Positions 40,681 through 49,917 of a stretch of 64,000 bases of DNA are shown here, piece by piece. The DNA comes from Actinacidiphila rubida (GTDB lineage: Bacteria > Actinomycetota > Actinomycetes > Streptomycetales > Streptomycetaceae). The notes below the pieces were generated by a model, which saw nothing but the letters and a program-made list of their open reading frames with translations, did no database searches and had not been told where the DNA came from. A program made the translations under genes and the position numbers. Every line of letters begins with the position of its first letter. Position 1 is the first letter of the stretch. The DNA is taken from the NCBI RefSeq assembly GCF_900110255.1, contig NZ_FODD01000013.1, forward strand, positions 124,001 through 188,000, read 5' to 3'.

Positions 40681-43600
40681 GTGAACCCCAACCCTGCGCG
40701 CCGCCGCATCAAGCCCGCCACCGTGGCCGCCGCCGCTTCCGTGGTGGCAGCCGCCCTGATGTTCGGCGGCGTCGCCCCCGCCCAGGGCGCGACCACGGAC
40801 CCCAACCCCAACGCCCTGGAGACCGCCAACGCCGCCCTGTCCCGCCAGGCGGCGGAGCAGGGCATGGTGCTGCTGGAGAACCACGACCAGGCCCTGCCGC
40901 TCGCCCGCGGCGGCAACGTGGCGCTGTTCGGCGTCGGCGCCTACCAGACCGTCAAGGGCGGCACCGGATCGGGATCGGTGAACAACCGCTCGACCGTCAA
41001 CGCCCGCCAGGGCCTGCAGAACGCCGGGTACCAGGTGACCACGGGCGACGCCTACTGGTCGGCCATGACCGGCGCCTACGACGACAAGTACGGCCACTCG
41101 GCCGGCGGACTGCTCGGCCCCGCGGTCGACTACTCCTCCGTCGAGCAGCCGCTGACCGCCGACACGGCCCGGCCGACCGCCGCCACCGACACGGCCGTGT
41201 ACGTGATAGCCCGCAACTCCGGTGAGGGCGCCGACCGTTCGCCGGGCAAGGGCGACTACCTGCTCGGCGACACCGAGCGCGCCAACCTGGAACTGCTGGG
41301 ACGCACCTACCGGCACGTGGTCGTGGTCATCAACTCCGGCGGCATCATCGACACCACGTTCTACAAGCAGGTCAACGCCGCCGAGAAGGACCCCTCCGGC
41401 GGCACCGCACTGGACGCGATGCTGCTGATGAGCCAGGCCGGGGAGGAGAGCGGCAACGCGCTCGCCGACGTCCTCGACGGCACCACCGACCCCTCCGGCA
41501 GACTCACCGACACCTGGGCCGCCGCGTACGCCGACTACCCGGCCTCGGGCACGTTCGGCGCCAACGACGGCGACACCGCCACCGAGCCGTACCGCGAGGG
41601 CGTCTACGTCGGCTACCGCTACTTCGACTCCTTCTACCGGAGCATCAACGCCGCCGATCCCGGCTCCGTCGTCAACTACCCCTTCGGCTACGGCGGTTCC
41701 TACACCAGCTTCCGGATCAGCCCGCAGCGGGTGACCGCAGACGCCCGGCACGTCACCGTCACCGCGACGGTCACCAACACCGGCCGCGGCCACAGCGGCA
41801 GGGAGGTCGTCCAGGTCTACGTCTCCGCCCCGCAGACGGGACTCGACAAGCCGTACCAGCAGCTCGCCGGCTACGCCAAGACCGACGACCTGGCCCCGGG
41901 CGCCTCGCAGACGGTGTCCGTCACGTTCGACACGTCCTCGCTCGCGTCCTACGACGAGTCCCGCGCCGCCTGGACGCTCGACGCCGGCGACTACCTCGTG
42001 CGCGTCGGCGACTCCTCGCGGTCGACCCGGATCGCGGCCAAGCTCCGCCTCGGCGGGAAGGTCACCACTGAGCAGGACCACAACGAACTCGACGCGAAGA
42101 CGCCCGCCGGCGAACTGTCCAGCGACCCGGCCGACTTCTACACCTACCCGGACGAGAGGCGGCAGGCGGCCGAGGCACCCGTGCTCCGCCTCGACCCGCA
42201 CGCCTTCCGCACCGCGCAGGACGCCTCACGCTACGAGCAGGACACCTCCGTCGGCAGCGACTCGCCCTACGCTGCGATCGACGGCACCACGATCTCGTCC
42301 ACCACCGCCTACCTGGACCGGGCGCAGCGCGACTGGGAGGGCACGGGCGCCCCCTACCAGCCGAAGGCCGGCGAGCACGTCCAGTACGTGCGGACCGACC
42401 CGGACGCCACGCTCTTCGACGTCGCCAAGGGCCGCCGGACGATCCAGGAGTTCGTCGCCGGACTCTCCGTGGACCAGCTGGCGAACATCGTCGAGGGCGC
42501 CAACGTCGGCGGCACCACACCGTCCGCCGTGGGCGCCGCCGGCTACACCACCGGCACGCTGGAGAAGCTCGGCATCCCCGCGATGACCCTGTCCGACGGC
42601 CCCGCCGGACTGCGCCTCAACCAGCAGGTCGCCACCACGCCGGCCACGTACCAGTACACCACCGCCTGGCCGATCGGCACGCTGCTCGCCCAGAGCTGGG
42701 ACCGCGCCCTCGTGCGGAAGGTCGGCGACGCGATCGGCAAGGAGATGAACGAGTTCGGCGTCTCCACGTGGCTCGCCCCGGGCATGAACATCCACCGCGA
42801 CCCGCTCAACGGCCGCAACTTCGAGTACTACTCGGAGGATCCCCTCGTCGCCGGCCTCACCGCCGCGGCCACCACCGAGGGCGTGCAGAGCAACCCCGGC
42901 GTGGGCGTCACCGTCAAGCACTTCGCGGCCAACAACCAGGAGGCCAACCGCAACGCGGACAACGCGGTCGTCGGCGAGCGCGCACTGCGGGAGATCGAGC
43001 TCAAGGGCTTCGAGATCGCCGTGAAGGCGTCCCAGCCGATGGCCGTGATGAGCTCGTACAACAAGATCAACGGCACCTACAGCTCGGCCAACTACGACCT
43101 GCTGACCGACGTGCTCCGCGGCGAGTGGGGCTTCCAGGGCACCGTGATGACCGACTGGGGAGGCAGTCACAACCCGGTCGCCACCATGTACTCCGGCAAC
43201 GACCTCATCGAGCCCGGCGGCAACACCTCGGAGATCGTCAACTCCCTCAAGAAGGTCGCGCCCACCGTCGACATCGACGGCCTGCCCGCCTACAACAAGA
43301 CGACGATCGTGTACGCGGGCGTCTACACCTTCACCAACTGGAACCTGAAGCTCGGCGGCCTGACGCTGGCCGCCGACGGCTCCACCACGGTGTCGACCAC
43401 CGTCGACGGCTCCACCGACCTGTCCAGGACGCCGCTGTCCGGCGTGACGACCACCGACGCCATCAACAACCAGACGTTCACGCCGAATCCGAGGTTCACC
43501 TCGGTCGACGACGCCTACCAGGCCGTCCAGTCGTTCCTGTCCGGCACGGCCCTGAGCGCCGCCCAGAAGGCGGCGATCACCGTCACCGGCGTCCAGCACG

Positions 43601-43881
43601 CCACCCCCGGTGACGCCGCCAGCCCCGTCACCGCCTACACCGTGAACCTGAAGGGCGGTTACCCCGCGGCCGCCGCCTACACCATGCGCCTGGGCGACCT
43701 GCAGCGCAGCGCCATCCGCGTCCTCACGACGGCCACGACCACGGCGTCGTTCCAGCAGCTGGCCCAGCAGCAGGGCGTCAAGGGCATCGCCGTCGGCTCC
43801 TACACGGCCCGCTTCCACGACCTGGACCCCGCCGTCACCTCCACCAACAGCCGCATCACCCGCGGCCGCGTCCACGACTGA
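40681..43881 (+). CDS. Secreted glycoside hydrolase family 3 enzyme with circularly permuted domains
   Basis: 1066 aa with a signal peptide (about 1-36, AQG cleavage). The usual GH3 order is reversed. The GH3_C alpha/beta sandwich comes first (about 50-320; GMVLLENHDQALPL), then the fibronectin-III-like domain (about 340-450). The TIM-barrel GH3_N domain is last, from about 570. It contains the LSDGPAGLR, KHFAANNQEANR and nucleophile D825 (VMTDWGG) motifs. Such permuted GH3 enzymes are known in gut and rumen bacteria and act as beta-glucosidases or related exo-glycosidases. The final 200 residues hold a Thr-rich region. GTG 40681 follows GAGAGGA; a promoter and ROK-like operator lie upstream. 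Substrate is unknown. Confidence 0.88.
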   Translation: MNPNPARRRIKPATVAAAASVVAAALMFGGVAPAQGATTDPNPNALETANAALSRQAAEQGMVLLENHDQALPLARGGNVALFGVGAYQTVKGGTGSGSVNNRSTVNARQGLQNAGYQVTTGDAYWSAMTGAYDDKYGHSAGGLLGPAVDYSSVEQPLTADTARPTAATDTAVYVIARNSGEGADRSPGKGDYLLGDTERANLELLGRTYRHVVVVINSGGIIDTTFYKQVNAAEKDPSGGTALDAMLLMSQAGEESGNALADVLDGTTDPSGRLTDTWAAAYADYPASGTFGANDGDTATEPYREGVYVGYRYFDSFYRSINAADPGSVVNYPFGYGGSYTSFRISPQRVTADARHVTVTATVTNTGRGHSGREVVQVYVSAPQTGLDKPYQQLAGYAKTDDLAPGASQTVSVTFDTSSLASYDESRAAWTLDAGDYLVRVGDSSRSTRIAAKLRLGGKVTTEQDHNELDAKTPAGELSSDPADFYTYPDERRQAAEAPVLRLDPHAFRTAQDASRYEQDTSVGSDSPYAAIDGTTISSTTAYLDRAQRDWEGTGAPYQPKAGEHVQYVRTDPDATLFDVAKGRRTIQEFVAGLSVDQLANIVEGANVGGTTPSAVGAAGYTTGTLEKLGIPAMTLSDGPAGLRLNQQVATTPATYQYTTAWPIGTLLAQSWDRALVRKVGDAIGKEMNEFGVSTWLAPGMNIHRDPLNGRNFEYYSEDPLVAGLTAAATTEGVQSNPGVGVTVKHFAANNQEANRNADNAVVGERALREIELKGFEIAVKASQPMAVMSSYNKINGTYSSANYDLLTDVLRGEWGFQGTVMTDWGGSHNPVATMYSGNDLIEPGGNTSEIVNSLKKVAPTVDIDGLPAYNKTTIVYAGVYTFTNWNLKLGGLTLAADGSTTVSTTVDGSTDLSRTPLSGVTTTDAINNQTFTPNPRFTSVDDAYQAVQSFLSGTALSAAQKAAITVTGVQHATPGDAASPVTAYTVNLKGGYPAAAAYTMRLGDLQRSAIRVLTTATTTASFQQLAQQQGVKGIAVGSYTARFHDLDPAVTSTNSRITRGRVHD

Positions 43882-43888
43882 CCCGCGC

Positions 43889-43959
43889 CGGCGGCCCTTC
43901 CCGGGCCGCCGCCGCGCTCCGGGGCCTGGGCACGCGTCAGGGGCGCGCCCAGGCCCCGG
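43889..43959 (+). terminator. Double hairpin terminator after GH3
   Basis: The first hairpin has 9-bp arms (43889-43897 / 43903-43911) with a 5-nt loop. The second is CCGGGGCCTGGGC (43919-43931) pairing perfectly with 43947-43959 across 15 nt. Confidence 0.8.
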
Positions 43960-44121
43960 CGTTCGGCCCGTCCCCGCCGCCCGGCTGGAGGCGGGGGGCG
44001 CCCGGGCCGGGCCGACGCGTGGGGCGGGAGTCAACTGGTGTGGCGCCAAACCCTGGTCGTGGGGGCGTGGGCCGTTCTATGGTGTGCCGGCCCTGACATG
44101 GCCCGACCCGCAGGAGTCGAC

Positions 44122-45486
44122 ATGAGCGCACCGTTAGTGCCCGGTCCGGCAGGAGCTGGAACAGGAGCGGAGGGAACAACGCCGCGAGCGACAACGGGAG
44201 CAGGATCCGCGCCAGCAGGCGCGGCAGCTGCCCCGCACACCACCCAGCCGCCGGCGGGCGGCGGGCCCGCGCCCGCCCGACGCGCCGTCATCGCGGGGCT
44301 GTTCGGCGCGGCGCTGGGCGGCACGGGCCTGCTGCCGAGCGGCACGTCCCGGGCGGCGGCTTCAACACCCGTCGCGGGAGGTGCTGTTGTCGCCCGGCCG
44401 GCGCCCGGCGGCGGCATCGCGCCCGGCACCGCGGGCACCGTCGCCCCCGGCGTGATCACCGGCGCGAAGATCGCCGACCTCACCGGGCCCGCCCAGACCG
44501 GTCAGTTCGCCGCGCCGTGGACTGACCTCGGCATACCGGCCCGCTGCCCCGACGGCAGTCTCCTCTTCGTGTGCGGCGACACGTTCGACGGCTCGGGAGT
44601 GGGCGGGCCGGACTGGCGTGCCCCGGTGGGCCTGCGCTCGTCCAGCAGCAACCTGGCGTCGGTGCGCATCGACGGCGCCGTGGGCGGCTCGCACGCCGTG
44701 GGCCTGGTGCCCGAGGGTCACGCCGGCGGCACCACCGCGATCCCGTCCGACGTGTTCACCGTCGGCGACACGATGTACATGCACCTCATGCGGGGCGTCA
44801 TCTACCAGACGGACCACTCCGACTTCTGGCGCTCGACGGACAACGGCGCGACGTGGCAGTACCTGTGCCAGTGGCCGGGGAGCCAGTACAACGGCCAGTT
44901 CCAGCAGAAGACGTACGCCGTCGCGGACGACGGCTACTGCTACGTGCTGTCGACCGCGTTCAACCGGGACGCCGTCTCCGGCCTGTTGCTGCACCGCGTC
45001 CCGCAGTCCCAACTGGGCACACCCGCCGCCTACCAGCCGTGGGGCTACGCCAACGGCGCCTGGGCCTGGGGCAACGCGCCGACGACGATCACCACGGCCC
45101 GCCGCTGGGGCGAGATCTGCTTCCGCGCCATGGACGGGCAGTACGCCTTCACGTGGCTGAACATGGACGTGCTGTCGATGCGCGCGCAGATCTTCGCGCT
45201 GCCGACCTCGAACCTGTTCACGACACCCGAGCAGACCATGATCGTTCCCACCACGCCCGGCAACGAGGGGGGCAACGCGGTGGCCAGCCCCTACGGCGGG
45301 TTCGTCTTCCCGGGCTCCACCTTCGCGGACTTCCACATCGCCGTGAGCCAGTGGTACGACTCCACCGACTACCGGGTCATGCACTACCGCGTCGACGGCC
45401 TCGACGCGGTCCCGGCCGCACGCCCCACCCGCGCGGCATCGCGCCACGCCGAAGGGGCGCGTGCACGCGCGGGGGACGTGGTCTGA
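44122..45486 (+). CDS. DUF4185-domain secreted protein, probable Tat substrate
   Basis: 454 aa. The long N terminus contains ARRAVIAGLFGAALGG (Arg54-Arg55), a plausible Tat signal. From about residue 115 on there is a DUF4185 beta-propeller-like domain (DLGIPARCPDGSLLFVCGDT, FWRSTDNGATW, SQWYDSTDYRVMHY). DUF4185 proteins of mycobacteria include endo-D-arabinanases (CAZy GH183), so this may act on arabinan or another envelope polysaccharide; that transfer is tentative. ATG 44122 is 6 bases after CAGGAG. Upstream in-frame 44038 lacks a site and would bury the signal further. Confidence 0.8.
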   Translation: MSAPLVPGPAGAGTGAEGTTPRATTGAGSAPAGAAAAPHTTQPPAGGGPAPARRAVIAGLFGAALGGTGLLPSGTSRAAASTPVAGGAVVARPAPGGGIAPGTAGTVAPGVITGAKIADLTGPAQTGQFAAPWTDLGIPARCPDGSLLFVCGDTFDGSGVGGPDWRAPVGLRSSSSNLASVRIDGAVGGSHAVGLVPEGHAGGTTAIPSDVFTVGDTMYMHLMRGVIYQTDHSDFWRSTDNGATWQYLCQWPGSQYNGQFQQKTYAVADDGYCYVLSTAFNRDAVSGLLLHRVPQSQLGTPAAYQPWGYANGAWAWGNAPTTITTARRWGEICFRAMDGQYAFTWLNMDVLSMRAQIFALPTSNLFTTPEQTMIVPTTPGNEGGNAVASPYGGFVFPGSTFADFHIAVSQWYDSTDYRVMHYRVDGLDAVPAARPTRAASRHAEGARARAGDVV

Positions 45487-45498
45487 GGTTGACTGATG

Positions 45499-45515
45499 GC
45501 CCCGACGACCGGGGC
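45499..45515 (+). terminator. Possible hairpin terminator after DUF4185 gene
   Basis: GCCCCG (45499-45504), 5-nt loop, CGGGGC (45510-45515), 13 bp after the stop. Confidence 0.4.
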
Positions 45516-45571
45516 GGGCGGCCTCCCGCGCCCGGCCGTCGGCTGCCTCCCCCGACGTAGGAGTACTCCTC

Positions 45572-46174
45572 ATGGCCGTACGTGTTGCAGTCGTCTACTA
45601 CAGCGCCACGGGAAATGTGCACGCGCTGGCCGATGCCGTGGCCAAGGGTGCCGCGAGCCGTGACGCCGAGGTGCGTCTGCGGCGGGTCCCCGAGCTGGCC
45701 CCCGACTCGGCGATCGACGCGAACCCGGCGTGGCGCGCGCACGTGGACGCCACCAAGGACACTGTCCCCGAGGCGACGCTCGAGGACCTGGAGTGGGCGA
45801 CCGCGTACGCCCTGGGCACCCCGACGCGTTACGGCACCCCTGCGGCCCAGCTGAAGCAGTTCATCGACACGACCGGCGGGATCTGGCAGGCCGGCGTCTT
45901 CCACAGCAAGCCGGCGACGAGCTTCACCTCGTCGATCAACCGCCACGGCGGGCAGGAGTCCACCCTGCTGGCACTCAACAACGTGTTCTACCACTGGGGT
46001 TGCATCATCGTGCCGCCCGGCTACACCGACCCGGTCCTGTACGCGGCCGGCGGCAACCCCTACGGCACCTCGTGGCCGAGCGGCGGCGGCGAGACCCCCG
46101 ACGAGGCGACGCTCGCCGCGGCCAACTACCAGGGGCGCCACCTCGCCGACATCGCGACCCGACTCGCGGGCTGA
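45572..46174 (+). CDS. wrbA: WrbA-like NAD(P)H:quinone oxidoreductase
   Basis: 200-aa flavodoxin-fold protein. The FMN phosphate loop is YYSATGNV (about residues 9-16); the second FMN-contact segment is GTPTRYGTPAAQLKQF (about 88-103). The third is FTSSINRHGGQES with the GGQE motif of WrbA. It performs two-electron reduction of quinones, limiting oxidative stress. GTAGGAG precedes ATG 45572. Length matches WrbA (about 200 aa). Confidence 0.92.
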   Translation: MAVRVAVVYYSATGNVHALADAVAKGAASRDAEVRLRRVPELAPDSAIDANPAWRAHVDATKDTVPEATLEDLEWATAYALGTPTRYGTPAAQLKQFIDTTGGIWQAGVFHSKPATSFTSSINRHGGQESTLLALNNVFYHWGCIIVPPGYTDPVLYAAGGNPYGTSWPSGGGETPDEATLAAANYQGRHLADIATRLAG

Positions 46175-46270
46175 CACCCGCCCTGTCTCCCGGAGCGGCC
46201 GGGGCCTCGGCTCACGCCCCGCCCGCTCCGCCAGGCCCGTTCACCGCCCGTACGGGTTCCCCGTCACGGC

Positions 46271-47330
46271 TCACCGCGCGGGCCGGCCACGGGCGAGGAG
46301 CCCGCGGATCGCCTCCGCGGGGAAGGGTGCCGTCAGGTCCCCCTCACGGAACGCACGCGAGAAGTCGCCCATCACTGCGGCGATCGGCGCGTGCCGGGCG
46401 AGGATGTCCGCGACGGCCGGTGGCACACCCTCCGCGCCCTTCCCCCTCCGCGAGCGCGCGCACGTACGCCCGGCGTTGGTCCGCCGCGTGCCCGAACAGC
46501 TCGGCGACGAGCCAGTTCACGAGGTGCGTGACGGTGTAGCACCGGTCGTAGGCGCGGTGCAGTGCGAAGAACTCCCTTTCGTCCTGGCCGAGTTCGAAGC
46601 GGGAGGACAACGCGAGGCCGAAGTCCGCGAAGAACAGCCGCCGGCCGTCGGTCAGGATGTTCTCGAAGTGGGCGTCGAAGTGCAGCAGTCCGCGGGCGTT
46701 CATGAACGACGTTCCGGCCTCCAGCTCCTCCTCCACCATGGCGAGGGCCCGCGCGGTGGCGTCGCCGCCGGCCGCGACCTGCACGCGCAGCCAGTCGTGC
46801 AGGTTCTGGGGCACGTGCTCGAGGAACAGCGTCAGGCTCGCGGAGGAGTCCCGCAGTCCCTCGATCCGCCGGCGGACGCCCGACCCGCCTCCCCAGGCGG
46901 CCACCGCCCCGTCCACGTCGGCCAGTTCCTCGGGCAGCGGCTGCCGGGGTCCGGGCAGCACCCGCCAGTGGTACATCAGCGGGAAACCCTCGTGGTCCCC
47001 CGCGAGCACCCAGTTCGTGGTCATCACGTGCACGGCCAGTTCCCGCCAGGCCCCGAACGCCGGGGTGCCGTAGCCGTACTGGCAGAAGGCCGGCAGCCCG
47101 AACACGTTCGCCGTCGAGTGGACGTTCTCCGCCCGCCGTTCCAGGTCCGTCAGGCGCACCTGCTTGACGAAGACCGGCGTCCCGCCGACCTCCAGCCGCA
47201 CCGTGCGCCCCCCGATCCCCCGGCCGATCGGCTCCCCGCCGTCCACGAGTTCCCGCAACCGCAGGTCCCCGTAGAGCGCCAGCTCCGTTGCCACCCGTCC
47301 GTAGGCCGACGCCCGCGCCCCACCCGTCAC
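46271..47330 (-). pseudogene. Protein-kinase-like (aminoglycoside-phosphotransferase-like) gene with a 3' frameshift
   Basis: The open frame starts at 47330 and encodes a kinase-like fold. VFVKQVRLT gives a Lys in the N lobe. GLLHFDAHFENIL is the catalytic loop and FFADFGLALS replaces the DFG segment. After ALAEGEG (about 46440) the open frame becomes Arg/Gly-rich nonsense. The alternative frame continues as GAEGVPPAVADILARHAPIA and ends naturally at 46271. One extra base in the C-runs at 46437-46439/46442-46446 explains this. The intact protein would be about 352 aa, a serine/threonine or small-molecule kinase-like protein. It is divergent from the DUF4232 lipoprotein gene. The frameshift may be an assembly error; only the last fifth is affected. 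Confidence 0.75.
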
Positions 47331-47508
47331 GTCCCCGCCTCCACCTTCCGCCGCGACGCCGCGGCGGCGTCGCGGCAGCGCGCGTCCATCCTAGGCCGGG
47401 CTTCCGGGAAGGCCGCGCGGTCGCTCCCCTGGGGTTGTGACAGAGTTATGGCAGTACGTATGGCCTGGGTCACAGTCACCGGGGCCGGCGGGCTGATCGA
47501 CTGGGGCG

Positions 47509-48438
47509 ATGCGCTGTCATCCACTGGTCGTGCCCGCCGCCTGCCTCGCCGTTCTGCTGCTCGCGGCATGCGGGACGCAGCCGGACGGGACCCGGCCGCT
47601 CATCGCGGTGTCCGGCTCCTCCGGCGCCGCTTCCTGCGACTCGCCCCCGACGCCCACCGCGTCGGCGGGGACGGGCAGTTCGGGCGCGGGGTCACCGGGT
47701 CAGGGCACGGAGGAGGACGGGGTGCGGCTCGTCGGGGGCGCGGCGTGCCCCGCGTTCGAGATCACGAACTCCACGGCGAGCACGGCGACGTTCACGATCA
47801 CGTACGACCTCATGACGGAGGGCGGCGAGGCGCTGACGAGTGGCCAGGAGACCGTGCCGTCCGTGCGGCCGGGGGGAACGGTCCGGCGGGGTCTGGCGGA
47901 GGGCGACGGTGGGGCCGGGGGCGGGTCGCACGCGACGCACGTGCGGATCCTCAAGGTCAGGAGCGTGCCCACCGCTGAGGCGCCGTCCTCGGGTGGCCCG
48001 TGTCCCCCGTCGGGGGTGCACGTGTACGTCGACGCCGGCGATGCCGCCATGGGACTGCGCGTCGTCGGGGTGCATGTGCAGAACTGCGGGACCCGCGCCT
48101 ACCGCCTCGACGACTATCCCCGGGTGCAGGTGCTCGACGCCGATCACGCGGCCGTCGGTTCGGTGCGGATCGTGCACGGCGCCGACGCCCTCGCCGAAGG
48201 AACCGGAGCGGACGCGGCGCCCACGCGTCCGGTGCTCGCCCCCGGCGAGGGCGCGCACGCCGAACTGGCGTGGCGCAACACCACGTTGATGGGCAGCGAT
48301 CCCGTGAACGCCCCGTACGTGCGGGTGGTGCCCAGGCCCGGCGCCGCGGCGGTCATGGTGACGCCGGAGCTGGACCTGGGCACCACGGGCAAGCTCGCCG
48401 TCGGCGCGTGGCAGAGCGACCGCACCTCCCCGAGCTGA
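47509..48438 (+). CDS. DUF4232-domain lipoprotein
   Basis: 309 aa. Signal peptide with lipobox LLAAC (Cys21). A Ser/Gly/Thr-rich linker is followed by a first beta-rich segment (about 75-145) and a C-terminal DUF4232 beta-sandwich (about 165-300; VHVQNCGTRAYRLDDYP), a common extracytoplasmic domain in Streptomyces of unknown role. Two Cys pairs may form disulfides. It is divergent from the kinase-like gene across 178 bp. No clear promoter was identified. Confidence 0.85.
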   Translation: MRCHPLVVPAACLAVLLLAACGTQPDGTRPLIAVSGSSGAASCDSPPTPTASAGTGSSGAGSPGQGTEEDGVRLVGGAACPAFEITNSTASTATFTITYDLMTEGGEALTSGQETVPSVRPGGTVRRGLAEGDGGAGGGSHATHVRILKVRSVPTAEAPSSGGPCPPSGVHVYVDAGDAAMGLRVVGVHVQNCGTRAYRLDDYPRVQVLDADHAAVGSVRIVHGADALAEGTGADAAPTRPVLAPGEGAHAELAWRNTTLMGSDPVNAPYVRVVPRPGAAAVMVTPELDLGTTGKLAVGAWQSDRTSPS

Positions 48439-48690
48439 TCCACCGGATCGACGGGCCGGCCGGGCCGGTGCGTTCACGGCAGGTCCGGCACCGGGCGCGT
48501 CATCCGCCGGCCTTGGCCTTGACGCCCTCCTGAATGCGCCGGCCGCTCCGCAACGGCGCGAGGACCACCCACACGGCCCTGAGCCCCGTGCGGCTCGCGC
48601 TCCCGGCGGCGGGCCGGGGCGGCGCCCCAGGGCTCCGGGACCGCCCGGTCCGTCCGCCCGGGCGGCGCCCGGCCCGCTTCTCCGGGGCAC

Positions 48691-49917
48691 CTACCAGGTC
48701 AGGAGCAGCAGCGCGATGTCGTCCTGGTGGCGGCCGGCGTCCATCTCCTGGGCCGTCGTGGCGAGATGGTCGACCAGGGGACGGCCGGTCATGGGCGGGG
48801 CCGCGTCGACCAGGGACATGAGGCCGTCCGTGCCGAGCCGGGCGCTGTCCGGGCCGGTGTGCCCCTCGGTCAGGCCGTCGGTGAACAGCAGCAGCGAGCC
48901 GCTGTCCGGCAGCGGCACCGCGGTGGTGCGCCAGTCCGCGAGGCCCGGGACCAGGCCGAGGGCCATCCCCGGCTCGGCCGTGATGTGCCGGGACGTCGCC
49001 CGGCCGCCGGACGCCCGCCGCAGCAGCAGGGGCGCGTCGTGACCCGCGAGGGTGATCTTGACCCGCGCGTCCCCGGAGTCGGTGCGCGGCCGCAGCGACA
49101 GTGTCATGACGGTCGCGAACAGGGACGAGGACGTGCGTTCCGCGACCAGGATCCGCTCGATGACGGCGAGGAGTTCGGCGTCGCGGTGGCCGCCCAGGAT
49201 CAGCGTGCGCCAGGCGATGCGCAGGCACACTCCCATCGCGGCGGCGTCCGGCCCATGGCCGCTGACGTCCCCGATCACCGCGTGGACGGTGCCGTCCGGG
49301 GTCTCGACCACGTCGAGGAAGTCACCCGCGAGCAGGGCCCCTTCGCGGCCCGGCAGGTAGCACGACGCGGTGGCGACGGCCGAGCCGGTACGCATGGGGA
49401 CCGGCAGCAGGCCCCGCTCCAGGCGCCGGTTCTCCTGCGCCCGCTGCTCGTTGAGCCGCAGCCGGGCCGCGGTGCGCTCGGCGTGCTTGCGGTGCACGGC
49501 GTAGCGGATAGCGCGGTCCAGCAACTCTCCGTTGACGGTGCCCTTGACGAGGTAGTCCTGCGCGCCGGCCGCGACGGCCTCGGCGCCCGATCGGCTCTCG
49601 GCCATGCCCGTCAGGACGATGATCGCGGCCGACGGGCACGCCGCCTGCGTCTGCCGCACCGCGGCGATGCCCGAGGCGTCCGGCAGGTGCAGGTCGAGCA
49701 GGACGCAGTCCGGGATCTCCTCCGCCATGCGGTTCAGACCGTCGGCCAGCGTCTGCGACCAGTGCATCCGGAACCGCAGCCCCGTGTCGGAGAGGTACTC
49801 CTCGACGAGCAGCGCGTCCCCGGCGTCGTCCTCCACCAGCAGCACCCGGAACGCCTCACCGCCCGGTGCCGGTACCGGTACCGGCACCCGCTCGACGGCC
49901 GCCTGGTCCCCCGTCAT
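48691..49917 (-). CDS. Response regulator fused to SpoIIE/PP2C phosphatase
   Basis: 408 aa. An N-terminal receiver (about 23-140) has acidic pair EDD (29-31), phospho-acceptor Asp75 (LLDLHLP) and Lys in YLVKG. A coiled linker leads to a PP2C/SpoIIE domain with metal motifs AGDFLDV, IGDVSGHG and HQDDIALL. Phosphorylation of the receiver should control dephosphorylation of an anti-anti-sigma factor. ATG 49917 overlaps the histidine-kinase stop as ATGA, so the kinase next door is its likely partner. Confidence 0.92.
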   Translation of the reverse strand: MTGDQAAVERVPVPVPAPGGEAFRVLLVEDDAGDALLVEEYLSDTGLRFRMHWSQTLADGLNRMAEEIPDCVLLDLHLPDASGIAAVRQTQAACPSAAIIVLTGMAESRSGAEAVAAGAQDYLVKGTVNGELLDRAIRYAVHRKHAERTAARLRLNEQRAQENRRLERGLLPVPMRTGSAVATASCYLPGREGALLAGDFLDVVETPDGTVHAVIGDVSGHGPDAAAMGVCLRIAWRTLILGGHRDAELLAVIERILVAERTSSSLFATVMTLSLRPRTDSGDARVKITLAGHDAPLLLRRASGGRATSRHITAEPGMALGLVPGLADWRTTAVPLPDSGSLLLFTDGLTEGHTGPDSARLGTDGLMSLVDAAPPMTGRPLVDHLATTAQEMDAGRHQDDIALLLLTW

